A stretch of 39,566 nucleotides of DNA from Oscillospiraceae bacterium (GTDB taxonomy: Bacteria > Bacillota > Clostridia > Oscillospirales > Ruminococcaceae): contig WRHO01000014.1 in the NCBI GenBank assembly GCA_009783205.1, forward strand, positions 1 through 39,566, in the 5' to 3' direction. Numbering within the stretch: the stretch's first letter is position 1; every line of letters starts with the position of its first letter. The notes beneath the pieces are model-generated. The model was not told the origin of the DNA, made no database searches, and was given only the letters and a program-made list of their open reading frames with translations. The translations under genes and the position numbers were made by a program. Positions 15,640-23,122 of this stretch are shown piece by piece.

Positions 15640-15664
15640 ATAACACCTGAACGGGAGGTGTTAT
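15640..15664 (+). promoter_or_regulatory. Hairpin that hides the ribosome binding site of the 52-residue gene
   Basis: ATAACACCT (15640-15648) pairs perfectly with AGGTGTTAT (15656-15664) around the loop GAACGGG. The right arm contains the AGGTG ribosome binding site, and the ATG begins at 15666. No T run follows, so it is not a terminator. A translational switch is likely. Confidence 0.6.
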
Positions 15665-15665
15665 T

Positions 15666-15824
15666 ATGAATGAACTATTCTTATTTTTACTTATATTCTT
15701 CAGTATAATCGGCGTTATAAAATCTATGAATTTACTGTACACTTATGTAGTTAAGCGGATTTATTATGCTGTTCGAAGGTATAAGAAGGAAGAAAGCGAT
15801 ATTAAAATATGGATGAAGCATTAA
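15666..15824 (+). CDS. Small single-span membrane protein, 52 aa
   Basis: The frame starts MNELFLFLLIFFSIIGVI, one hydrophobic helix of about 18 residues, followed by a basic tail (KRIYYAVRRYKKEE), so the C-terminus should lie inside. A GGGAGGTG site precedes the ATG but is buried in a 9-base-pair hairpin. The gene's last 16 bases overlap the recD2 start, which suggests translational coupling. The family is not recognised. A leader-type gene controlling recD2 translation or a small membrane protein are both possible. Confidence 0.6.
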   Translation: MNELFLFLLIFFSIIGVIKSMNLLYTYVVKRIYYAVRRYKKEESDIKIWMKH

Positions 15825-18025
15825 TAAGCGTTTCGGGTGTGGTTGACGGTGTAATTTTCAAAAACGCCGAGAACGGATATATAGTCCTTGAACTCGAGTC
15901 GGATAATTCGCCGATAACCGTTATCGGAAACCTCGGCGATATCGCACCGGGAGAAAAGCTGACACTGACGGGAAATTATATAACGTCTCCTAAATACGGG
16001 GAACAGTTTAAAGCTGTCACCTGTGAACGCGCCCGTCCCGACACGCCCGAAGAAATAGCAAAATACCTCGGTTCCGGAATTATCCCCGGAATCGGGGTTA
16101 AAACTGCTTTAAAAATCACCGACCACTTCGGTGAAGAAACGCTCGAAATCGTCGAGAATACGCCCGAGCGTCTATGCGAGGTAAAGGGCATTACTATTGA
16201 TAAAGCCGCATTAATCGGTGCGGCGTTCAGAAAACTTTGCGGCGTGAACACGGTTTTGGAATTTTTATCGGGGTTTGGTATAAGACCGTCAACCTCCGTC
16301 GCCGTGTGGAACAAGTATGACAGCTCGTCTATAGCTTTAATAAAAGAAAATCCTTATTTATTGTGTGAAGAAGGGATTGAAATAGATTTTGAAACCGTAG
16401 ATGTAATTGCGGAGGAATTTGGAATCGACCCGTTTAACGGCTCGCGCATAAAGGCGGGAATTGCTTATGTTTTGCTCGAGAATGCAAAAATCGGTCATAC
16501 CTGTCTCCCGATTAAGCCGCTTACCACAAGAGTGGTTGAGCATCTCGAGATTTCTCGTGACGCCTTTTCTCTCGCATTAGATGAGGGGGTTAATGAGAAA
16601 CGATTTGTTATAAACGACATAGATGAAGGTGAATTCGTATATCTCTTTGCTTATTTCAAAGCGGAACGGTATATTACGGACAAGCTTAAGCAAATGCTTT
16701 CAATGAACGGCAGAAACGAGCATGACTTTTCCGAGGAAATATCCGGGGTTGAGTTCGAAGAATCAATCAAATACGAGCAATTACAGAAAGAGGCAATACA
16801 AGGGTGTCTGCGAAATAATCTTTTCATACTGACGGGGGGGCCGGGTACGGGCAAAACTACCACGCTCAACGCCGTTATCCGATTGTTGAAAAAGGGGCGA
16901 AATCTTCTTTCGTTGGCGGCACCAACCGGTCGCGCGGCAAAACGAATGTCCGAGTTAACAGGGGAACAGGCGCAAACAATTCACAGGTTGCTCGAGGTCG
17001 ACGCTTCAAAGGATGCAACCGTTTTTAAGAAAAACGAATTGAACCCTTTTAAAGCGGACGTCATTATTATTGACGAAATGTCTATGGTTGACGCTTTATT
17101 GTTTGAAGCATTATTGCGCGCCGTTAAGGTCGATTCAAAGCTAATTATGGCGGGCGATTCCGACCAATTGCCGTCCGTCGGCGCGGGAAATGTCCTTGCT
17201 GATTTAATAGCCTGTAACAAAATCGAAGGGGTGAGGTTGACCGAAATCTTCAGACAGGCACAGTCGAGCCTTATAGTAACAAACGCCCATAAAATTGTTT
17301 CGGGAAATCAACCCGAGCTTAATGCGCGGGATAAAGATTTCTTCTTCATTCCTTGTGATATGTATGACGGCGACATTAAAATTGCGGAAATTGTTACCGG
17401 TCTTGTTAAAACGCGCCTTCCCGACGCATACGGATACAACCCCGTTGATGATATACAGGTGCTTACCCCCACAAAAATGGGTATGGCGGGAACTCGCGAG
17501 CTTAATAAATTGTTACAAGCCGCAATAAATCCCCCGTCTGTAAGAAAACGAGAAATCACATTTGGCGATGTGGTATTTCGCGTCGGGGATAAGGTTATGC
17601 AGAACGCCAATGATTATAATATTGAGTGGCAACGCGGCGGAGAAGGCGGTATAGGGATTTTTAACGGCGATATAGGGATTATAACAGATATTAACGGAAA
17701 TATGAAGGATTCGGGCGGTATAACCGTAAGCTTTGACGGGCGGGTTGCGGTTATTCAACCGCAATTGTTCGGCAAGATAGAACACGCCTATGCAATCACC
17801 GTCCATAAGAGTCAGGGGAGCGAATATAAAGCGGTAATACTTCCCGTTCCCGCTGTATCGAGACGACTTTTATACAGGAGCCTTTTGTATACCGGGGTAA
17901 CACGGGCGCGGGATTTATTAATTCTTGTCGGAAAAAGAGAAATAATCGCCGAAATGATAAGCAACGAGCGTAAAAGCGTCAGATATTCTTGTTTAAAAGC
18001 GATGATGAGCGATAAGGATTGGTAA
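15809..18025 (+). CDS. recD2: RecD2-type ATP-dependent DNA helicase
   Basis: A 738-residue superfamily 1B helicase, the usual RecD2 size. The N-terminal OB-like domain (SVSGVVDGVIFKNAENGYIVL) and helix-hairpin-helix region (YLGSGIIPGIGVKTALKITDHFG) distinguish RecD2 from RecBCD RecD. The helicase core has Walker A LTGGPGTGKTTTLNAV (about 340-355), LAAPTGRAAKRMSE, Walker B IIIDEMSMVD, GDSDQLPSVGAGNVL, and motif VI HAYAITVHKSQGSEY near the C-terminus, ending in YTGVTRARDLLILVG. It unwinds DNA 5' to 3' and is linked to DNA repair in Firmicutes. The start overlaps the preceding 52-residue gene, and comF follows after 2 bases. Confidence 0.95.
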   Translation: MDEALISVSGVVDGVIFKNAENGYIVLELESDNSPITVIGNLGDIAPGEKLTLTGNYITSPKYGEQFKAVTCERARPDTPEEIAKYLGSGIIPGIGVKTALKITDHFGEETLEIVENTPERLCEVKGITIDKAALIGAAFRKLCGVNTVLEFLSGFGIRPSTSVAVWNKYDSSSIALIKENPYLLCEEGIEIDFETVDVIAEEFGIDPFNGSRIKAGIAYVLLENAKIGHTCLPIKPLTTRVVEHLEISRDAFSLALDEGVNEKRFVINDIDEGEFVYLFAYFKAERYITDKLKQMLSMNGRNEHDFSEEISGVEFEESIKYEQLQKEAIQGCLRNNLFILTGGPGTGKTTTLNAVIRLLKKGRNLLSLAAPTGRAAKRMSELTGEQAQTIHRLLEVDASKDATVFKKNELNPFKADVIIIDEMSMVDALLFEALLRAVKVDSKLIMAGDSDQLPSVGAGNVLADLIACNKIEGVRLTEIFRQAQSSLIVTNAHKIVSGNQPELNARDKDFFFIPCDMYDGDIKIAEIVTGLVKTRLPDAYGYNPVDDIQVLTPTKMGMAGTRELNKLLQAAINPPSVRKREITFGDVVFRVGDKVMQNANDYNIEWQRGGEGGIGIFNGDIGIITDINGNMKDSGGITVSFDGRVAVIQPQLFGKIEHAYAITVHKSQGSEYKAVILPVPAVSRRLLYRSLLYTGVTRARDLLILVGKREIIAEMISNERKSVRYSCLKAMMSDKDW

Positions 18026-18027
18026 TA

Positions 18028-18696
18028 ATGACGATATATAATTTAAAAAGATTCCTTCTTGATATCGTTTACCCAAATAAATGCCCGTTTTGCGGCGAAA
18101 TAATACCCTTTAATCAATTCTACTGTCGCGACTGTCCCGAAAGTCTTAATTCGTTTTCAACACAGCCGGAAAACGAAAAAGATAAGCTGCGCGATAATAT
18201 CACAGACACTTTTTCGATTTTTGAATATAACGACGTTACTCGGGGCTTTGTTCATTCGCTTAAAAACAATAGTGACGGTTATGCGATTTCGGCGGCGGCG
18301 CGGCTTTTGAACGAAAGAATCGGTGCAGAATTGATGATTAACCTTATAACCTGTATACCGACCGATTCAAAAAGAATGAACGAACGCGGATACAACCCGC
18401 CCGCTTTGATTGCGACGGAATTGGCGGCAATGCGCGGCATCCCCTGCAACACTAAGCTTTTGATAAAAACCCGCCGTACCGAAATTCAAAAAACGCTTTC
18501 CGAAGAAAAGCGGCGCGAGAATTTACGAGGGGCATTTGATATTAGGAAGAAGGGCGTACATATTCCCGAGAGAATATTGCTCACAGACGACGTGCGAACT
18601 ACCGGCGCGACCTTATCGGAAGCGGCGGGGTGCTTACTGTCCGCCGGTGCAAAAAGCGTGCATGCGGCGGTAGTAGCCGATACTTCAATGAATTGA
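18028..18696 (+). CDS. comF: ComF family phosphoribosyltransferase-like protein
   Basis: A 222-residue protein. An N-terminal zinc finger (CPFCGEIIPFNQFYCRDC, residues about 16-33) is followed by a phosphoribosyltransferase fold. It contains CIPTDSKRMNERGYNPP and the PRPP-binding loop ILLTDDVRTTGATLSEAA (about 185-202). ComF proteins take part in DNA uptake during natural transformation, and PriA interaction is known in Bacillus. The ATG at 18028 is preferred over a TTG at 18019 because AAGGA stands 9 bases upstream. It follows recD2 by 2 bases, so they form one operon related to DNA processing. Confidence 0.9.
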   Translation: MTIYNLKRFLLDIVYPNKCPFCGEIIPFNQFYCRDCPESLNSFSTQPENEKDKLRDNITDTFSIFEYNDVTRGFVHSLKNNSDGYAISAAARLLNERIGAELMINLITCIPTDSKRMNERGYNPPALIATELAAMRGIPCNTKLLIKTRRTEIQKTLSEEKRRENLRGAFDIRKKGVHIPERILLTDDVRTTGATLSEAAGCLLSAGAKSVHAAVVADTSMN

Positions 18697-18749
18697 CTGT
18701 TTTCATTTCGTATCGACACTGTTTGAATATTCGCTGTAATACTTTTCCG

Positions 18750-18773
18750 CTTGTCTTAATATATTAAGACAAG
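18750..18773. promoter_or_regulatory. Perfect 24-base palindrome upstream of the symporter
   Basis: The half-site CTTGTCTTAATA is followed directly by its reverse complement. It sits 28 bases before the symporter ATG, in the 105-base gap after comF. No T run follows in either direction, so an operator for a dimeric repressor is more likely than a terminator. The AT centre could also include a -10 element. Confidence 0.55.
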
Positions 18774-18801
18774 GTTAACTTAAAAACGGAAGGTATTATA
18801 T

Positions 18802-20187
18802 ATGTCAATAATAAATCGAATTAACGAGAATATATTATGGGGAATGCCCATGCTTGTTCTTTTTATAGGGACGGGTGTTTATTTTTCGGTAAAGCTGAAA
18901 TTTTTTCAACTAAACACAATAAAAATATTCAAGGATACCCTTTTTTGTAAGGATAATGCAATAGTTGAATGTGATAACGCTTCTGATAATAAACAATGCT
19001 TGTCGCCGTTTCAAACCTTAACAAATTCTCTCGCGTTAACAATAGGGACGGGAAATATTGTCGCGCTCGGAACGGCGATTGCAATAGGAGGGGCGGGGGC
19101 GGTTTTTTGGATGTGGGCGTCGGCAATCATAGGAATGGCTACTACCTACGCCGAAAACTTCCTCGGTATAAAATACAGAAAAAAACGTCCCGACGGCGGT
19201 TACATTGGCGGCGCGTTTTGGTACATAGAAAAAGCGTTAGGCAGATTGCCGGCAAAAGCGTTCGCCATATGCTGTGTATGCGCCAGCCTCGGAATAGGTA
19301 ACATGACACAGATTAACGCTATGTCATACTCTATGAAATACAGCTTTAACACCCCGCTTTGGATAACGGGAATAATAGCGGTCGTTCCCGTGGGGTTGTT
19401 GGTTTTCGGGGGCGCAAAAATACTCGGAAAGGTTACCGAAAAGGCAATTCCCGTTGTATCGCTCGTGTACATTGTCGGCTGTCTCGCGGTAATATTCGTT
19501 TTTATAAAAGATGTACCGACGATTTTCATAAGGATAATAACAGAGGCATTCGGCGTTTCCGCAATAGGCGGGGGAGCGGCGGGCGTGGGTATTTCAAAGG
19601 CGATGAGTTGGGGATTTCGCCGCGGTGTTTTTTCAAACGAAGCGGGACTCGGAAGCACCGTCACCATGAATTCAATGTCTTCGTCGGATAACGCACATAA
19701 ACAGGGGTTATGGGCAACCCTTACGGTATTTTTCGATACAATCGTGATATGTACTTTAACCGCGTTCCCCATTCTTTTAACCGGCGCGGACAAATTAGAT
19801 TTAAGGGACGGCGGCATGAACCTTGCTTCGGCGGCATTTTCGGGAGCATTTGGCAATTATGCGGGAATGTTTGTAACAATATCGGTGGCGATGTTTGCTA
19901 TAGGAACGGTATCCGGGTGGTCTGTGTTCGGCGCGGTTTGTGTAGAGTATTTATTCGGGCAAAAATTAATAAAACCGTTTTTGACGGTTTTTGTCGGCTT
20001 TGCATTTATAGGCGCGGTTATGCGACTCGATTTAGTTTGGGGACTTGCGGATTTAATGAACGGCATTATGGCAATCCCGAATCTATTGTCTGTCATTTTA
20101 TTGAGCGATAAAATAGTTGCAAATGAACCAAAAGCTAATATTGTTGCACGTTCCTGTAAGGAACTGCATAGAAAAGCCCCGTATTAG
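18802..20187 (+). CDS. Sodium:alanine/glycine symporter, AGCS family
   Basis: A 461-residue membrane carrier with about eleven helices. It begins with ENILWGMPMLVLFIGTGVYFSVKLKFFQ. Further AGCS hallmarks are SPFQTLTNSLALTIGTGNIVALGTAIAIGGAGAVFWMW, AENFLGIKYRKKRPDGGYIGGAFWYIEKALG, and SWGFRRGVFSNEAGLGSTVTMNS. The family imports alanine or glycine with sodium; the exact substrate cannot be told. An ACGGAAGG ribosome binding site is visible, with a perfect palindrome upstream as a possible operator. It ends in a strong bidirectional terminator. Confidence 0.94.
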   Translation: MSIINRINENILWGMPMLVLFIGTGVYFSVKLKFFQLNTIKIFKDTLFCKDNAIVECDNASDNKQCLSPFQTLTNSLALTIGTGNIVALGTAIAIGGAGAVFWMWASAIIGMATTYAENFLGIKYRKKRPDGGYIGGAFWYIEKALGRLPAKAFAICCVCASLGIGNMTQINAMSYSMKYSFNTPLWITGIIAVVPVGLLVFGGAKILGKVTEKAIPVVSLVYIVGCLAVIFVFIKDVPTIFIRIITEAFGVSAIGGGAAGVGISKAMSWGFRRGVFSNEAGLGSTVTMNSMSSSDNAHKQGLWATLTVFFDTIVICTLTAFPILLTGADKLDLRDGGMNLASAAFSGAFGNYAGMFVTISVAMFAIGTVSGWSVFGAVCVEYLFGQKLIKPFLTVFVGFAFIGAVMRLDLVWGLADLMNGIMAIPNLLSVILLSDKIVANEPKANIVARSCKELHRKAPY

Positions 20188-20205
20188 CTAAAATACGGGG
20201 CTTTT
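20172..20205. terminator. Bidirectional terminator between symporter and DUF4234 gene
   Basis: AAAAGCCCCGTATT (20172-20185) and AATACGGGGCTTTT (20192-20205) form a 14-base-pair stem with T runs on both strands. It overlaps the symporter stop codon and serves the convergent genes. Confidence 0.85.
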
Positions 20206-20237
20206 GCGGTATTGAATATACAATTACTCTGCAACGG

Positions 20238-20726
20238 TTACTCTGCAACGGTAACAACGGCACTCGCGTTGCGTTTATCCCAAATCCCGTTAAAGCTTTC
20301 TGCAATTTGATAATCCGCAGTACAATTCCCGGCAGTAACGAGATGCAGGAATAACAGCGAGAACAGTATAATAAACCCGACATTAAACGAAACAAAAATC
20401 CAAAACAAAACCATTCCGGCACCCGCAACAAGGTATACAGACCCGCTGACAATCAGCCATATAAGGTAATTCCCCTTATATTCAACCATATTCTCGTCAC
20501 AAATCTCACCGAGATGCTTATTCATTTTAAAGTATACAAAAAATAAAAACGGGGGACAGAATATGCTTATTATCAGATATAACGTCGATTTAAACAGTTC
20601 ATCTTCCGCCGTCCTGTTGATATCCTCCATAGCTATGTAAAGCCAGTAAAACTTATAAAGCCAAAGCGTTAAGACCGATAACACAACCACCATTAAACCT
20701 GTACGTTTTCTGCCTGTATAATTCAT
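20238..20726 (-). CDS. DUF4234-type membrane protein
   Basis: A 162-residue protein with four hydrophobic segments. The N-terminal KRTGLMVVVLSVLTLWLYKFYWLYIAMEDINR matches the DUF4234 pattern (a helix ending in iYxfYWlY...din). The middle stretch FFVYFKMNKHLGEICDEN is a polar loop. Function is unknown for the family. It has its own promoter just past the cimA stop, and its end faces the symporter across a shared terminator. A 14-base tandem duplication (CTCTGCAACGGTTA) spans its stop codon, a likely replication-slippage scar. Confidence 0.75.
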   Translation of the reverse strand: MNYTGRKRTGLMVVVLSVLTLWLYKFYWLYIAMEDINRTAEDELFKSTLYLIISIFCPPFLFFVYFKMNKHLGEICDENMVEYKGNYLIWLIVSGSVYLVAGAGMVLFWIFVSFNVGFIILFSLLFLHLVTAGNCTADYQIAESFNGIWDKRNASAVVTVAE

Positions 20727-20782
20727 TCTTTATAACCACACCTTCCATTACTATTAAACTGACTATAGGGAACATCTAATAT

Positions 20783-20810
20783 ATTATAACATACATTATA
20801 TTTTTGTCAA
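20783..20810 (-). promoter_or_regulatory. Promoter of the DUF4234 gene
   Basis: Minus-strand TTGACA (20810-20805), a 16-base spacer, and TATAAT (20788-20783). It lies between the end of cimA and this gene, with no terminator seen for cimA. Confidence 0.7.
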
Positions 20811-20816
20811 TACTTT

Positions 20817-22409
20817 CTATAAAAAATTATGAAATTTTTGTAAAGCGTACTCCAACGAATCAACTAACGCAACCATACTCGCGCTTATTATATTGTCGCC
20901 CGCCCCAACCGTAGTCCAGGTAGTTCCCGAATTTCCCCCACTGTAAAACCCGCTTTCCATTAACACGCGGGTAATTGCGGCGGTATTATCATCGCCGTTA
21001 ATAATCCTCACCTTATAATCGGACAGCTTAACCGCCGAAAGCTCGGGATAAAACACCTCTAAAGCTTTTCTTAACGCCATATCGAGCGCGTTTACCGGCC
21101 CGTTTCCGGACGCTTCGGTTTCTTCTGTATACTCGCCCGCGCTAATCCTCACCTTAGCTTTACAAGCTTTTGAAAGCGATGAAACAATATTATACTCCAA
21201 TATCTTAAAATGCGGTTTAAAAAGCCCCATTTCCTGTAAAACAAGAAGCTCAAAGCTCGCGTCCGCCGCCTCAAACTGATACCCTTTATGCTCAAGCTCC
21301 TTAACCCGATTTGTAAGCTTTTCAACAATCGGGTCGTTTTTCATTATCGTTAAGTTTCGCCCGATTGCATTAAGCTTCTGTAGTAAAGTTCCTCTGCCCG
21401 ACATTTCGGATAACAGAAGATTGCGTTCGTTTCCGACTTTTTCCGGCGGAATGTGTTCAAAGCTTTCGGGGGATTTCATTACGCCGTCAATATGCATACC
21501 GCCTTTATGTGAAAACGCCGCCCCGCCTACATACGGCATATTGCGCGGGAGCCGTACATTTGCCACTTCCCCTATAAACCGCGCCGTTTCGGTAATTCCT
21601 TCCATGTTTTTAGGCTCGACACAAAGGTACCCTAATTTCAATTGTAAATTAGGGATAACAGCAGACAAATTTGCGTTCCCGCATCTTTCGCCAATCCCTA
21701 TAAAAGTCCCCTGTACATGAGTCGCGGAGCTTTTTACCGCCGCAATAGTGTTAGCGACAGCACAACCGGTATCATCGTGACAATGAATACCGATTATATC
21801 ACAATTTGAAGGTGAAAGACATCGGGTGACGGCTTTTGTTATCTCCGTAATCTCATCGGGGAAGCATCCCCCGTTTGTATCGCATAATATGAGATTTATC
21901 GCGCCCGCTTTTTTTGCCGTTTTTAACACAGAAAGAGCATATTCCTTGTCCGACTTATAGCCGTCAAAAAAATGCTCTGCATCAAATATAACCTCCCTGC
22001 CCCGCCCTTTTAAATGCTCAATCGTTCGGCGAATCATAGAAAGATTTTCGTCTAAGGTAACGCGCAAAACCGACCCCACCTGTGAAGCGTGACTTTTGCC
22101 GAAGACGGATACAAATTTTGTTCCGGCGGCAAGAAGCGCGTTTATACCGTTGTCCGTTTCGGGAGAATTGTCCTTGCGCGAGGTTGAACCGAACGCAACT
22201 AATTGAGAATGTCCCAAGTTGAGCAGCTTCGCTTTTTCAAAAACCTCGATATCCTTGGGATTTGAAGCGGGGTTCCCCGCTTCGATAAAATCCACGCCAA
22301 AACGCGAAAGCCGCTCAATAATATTCAACTTATCGCGAAGAGAAAAGCTTATCCCCTCGCTCTGCGCGCCATCGCGCAGGGTTGTATCAAGTATTTCTAT
22401 TTTCTTCAT
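20817..22409 (-). CDS. cimA: Citramalate synthase
   Basis: A 530-residue enzyme of the DRE-TIM metallolyase group. It condenses pyruvate and acetyl-CoA to (R)-citramalate, the first step of threonine-independent isoleucine synthesis. The barrel starts ILDTTLRDGAQSEGISFSLRDKLNII. The metal-binding HxH appears in IIGIHCHDDTGCAVANTIAAV, and GIGERCGNANLSAVIPNLQLKLG is conserved. The long C-terminal part (from about residue 400) matches the LeuA-type allosteric domain that senses the end product. Length and motifs fit CimA rather than homocitrate or 2-isopropylmalate synthase. It starts 12 bases after the rubrerythrin stop, so both probably share a transcript, although their functions are unrelated. 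Confidence 0.93.
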   Translation of the reverse strand: MKKIEILDTTLRDGAQSEGISFSLRDKLNIIERLSRFGVDFIEAGNPASNPKDIEVFEKAKLLNLGHSQLVAFGSTSRKDNSPETDNGINALLAAGTKFVSVFGKSHASQVGSVLRVTLDENLSMIRRTIEHLKGRGREVIFDAEHFFDGYKSDKEYALSVLKTAKKAGAINLILCDTNGGCFPDEITEITKAVTRCLSPSNCDIIGIHCHDDTGCAVANTIAAVKSSATHVQGTFIGIGERCGNANLSAVIPNLQLKLGYLCVEPKNMEGITETARFIGEVANVRLPRNMPYVGGAAFSHKGGMHIDGVMKSPESFEHIPPEKVGNERNLLLSEMSGRGTLLQKLNAIGRNLTIMKNDPIVEKLTNRVKELEHKGYQFEAADASFELLVLQEMGLFKPHFKILEYNIVSSLSKACKAKVRISAGEYTEETEASGNGPVNALDMALRKALEVFYPELSAVKLSDYKVRIINGDDNTAAITRVLMESGFYSGGNSGTTWTTVGAGDNIISASMVALVDSLEYALQKFHNFL

Positions 22410-22421
22410 TTGAAAGACTTT

Positions 22422-22964
22422 TTAATAATTCTCTTCTTTCAACATAAAATAAGCCTTCGGGTGGTCACAAACCGGACATTTGTCGGGCGCGGATTTACCC
22501 GTATGAATATGCCCGCAGTTGGAACACTTCCACGAAACGTCCTTATCGCGATTAAACACCGTGTTTTCATTAATATCGGCTATAAGCTTGCGAAAGCGTT
22601 CTTCATGGTTCTTTTCTATCTCGCCGACGCCTCTGAACAATTGTGCTATTTCGCCAAAGCCTTCATCGTCGGCAATTTTGGCAAATTCGTCGTACATACT
22701 CGTCCACTCTTCATTTTCGCCGTCTGCCGCGCTTTTAAGATTTTCGATTGTATCGGGAATCGCGCCGCCGTTCAATTGTTTAAACCAAAGCTTTGCGTGT
22801 TCCTTTTCGTTTTCCGCCGATTCAATAAAAAGCTTCGCAATCTGTTCGTAGCCTTCTTTTTTTGCTTTAGAAGCAAAATAGGTGTATTTATTGCGCGCCT
22901 GTGACTCGCCCGCAAATGCCGCTAATAAATTAGCCTCTGTTTTTGTACCTTTTAAACTCGCCAT
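22422..22964 (-). CDS. rbr: Rubrerythrin
   Basis: A 180-residue peroxide-scavenging protein of anaerobes. The four-helix bundle carries the di-iron glutamates in [33 protein letters not shown] and [13 protein letters not shown]. The C-terminal rubredoxin-like domain has [10 protein letters not shown] and [11 protein letters not shown], two CxxC iron ligands. It reduces hydrogen peroxide in the cytoplasm and signals an anaerobic lifestyle. The start at 22964 is chosen over an upstream in-frame ATG because TAGGAGGT precedes it and the family begins [10 protein letters not shown]. It has a promoter at 23002-23030, divergent from that of the lyase gene. Confidence 0.96.
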   Translation of the reverse strand: MASLKGTKTEANLLAAFAGESQARNKYTYFASKAKKEGYEQIAKLFIESAENEKEHAKLWFKQLNGGAIPDTIENLKSAADGENEEWTSMYDEFAKIADDEGFGEIAQLFRGVGEIEKNHEERFRKLIADINENTVFNRDKDVSWKCSNCGHIHTGKSAPDKCPVCDHPKAYFMLKEENY

Positions 22965-23001
22965 ATGTTTAAACCTCCTACATAATACTTTTATCACCGT
23001 A

Positions 23002-23030
23002 ATCATAGCATGAATCGTATTTATTGTCAA
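23002..23030 (-). promoter_or_regulatory. Promoter of rubrerythrin
   Basis: Minus-strand TTGACA (23030-23025), 17 bases, TATGAT (23007-23002). Confidence 0.7.
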
Positions 23031-23051
23031 GCATAATTTTCCTTTTATGTA

Positions 23052-23080
23052 TTGATTTTCTGTTCATTGTCTGTTATAAT
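23052..23080 (+). promoter_or_regulatory. Promoter of the rhamnogalacturonan lyase
   Basis: TTGATT (23052-23057), 17 bases, TATAAT (23075-23080), about 40 bases before the start codon. Confidence 0.65.
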
Positions 23081-23122
23081 ATAAAAAATGTAATTTATTC
23101 AGAATATACGGGAGGGTATACT

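Noticed and set aside
15640-15664. Terminator for prmA
   Set aside because: The stem is not followed by a T run, and the ATG of the next gene begins two bases after it.
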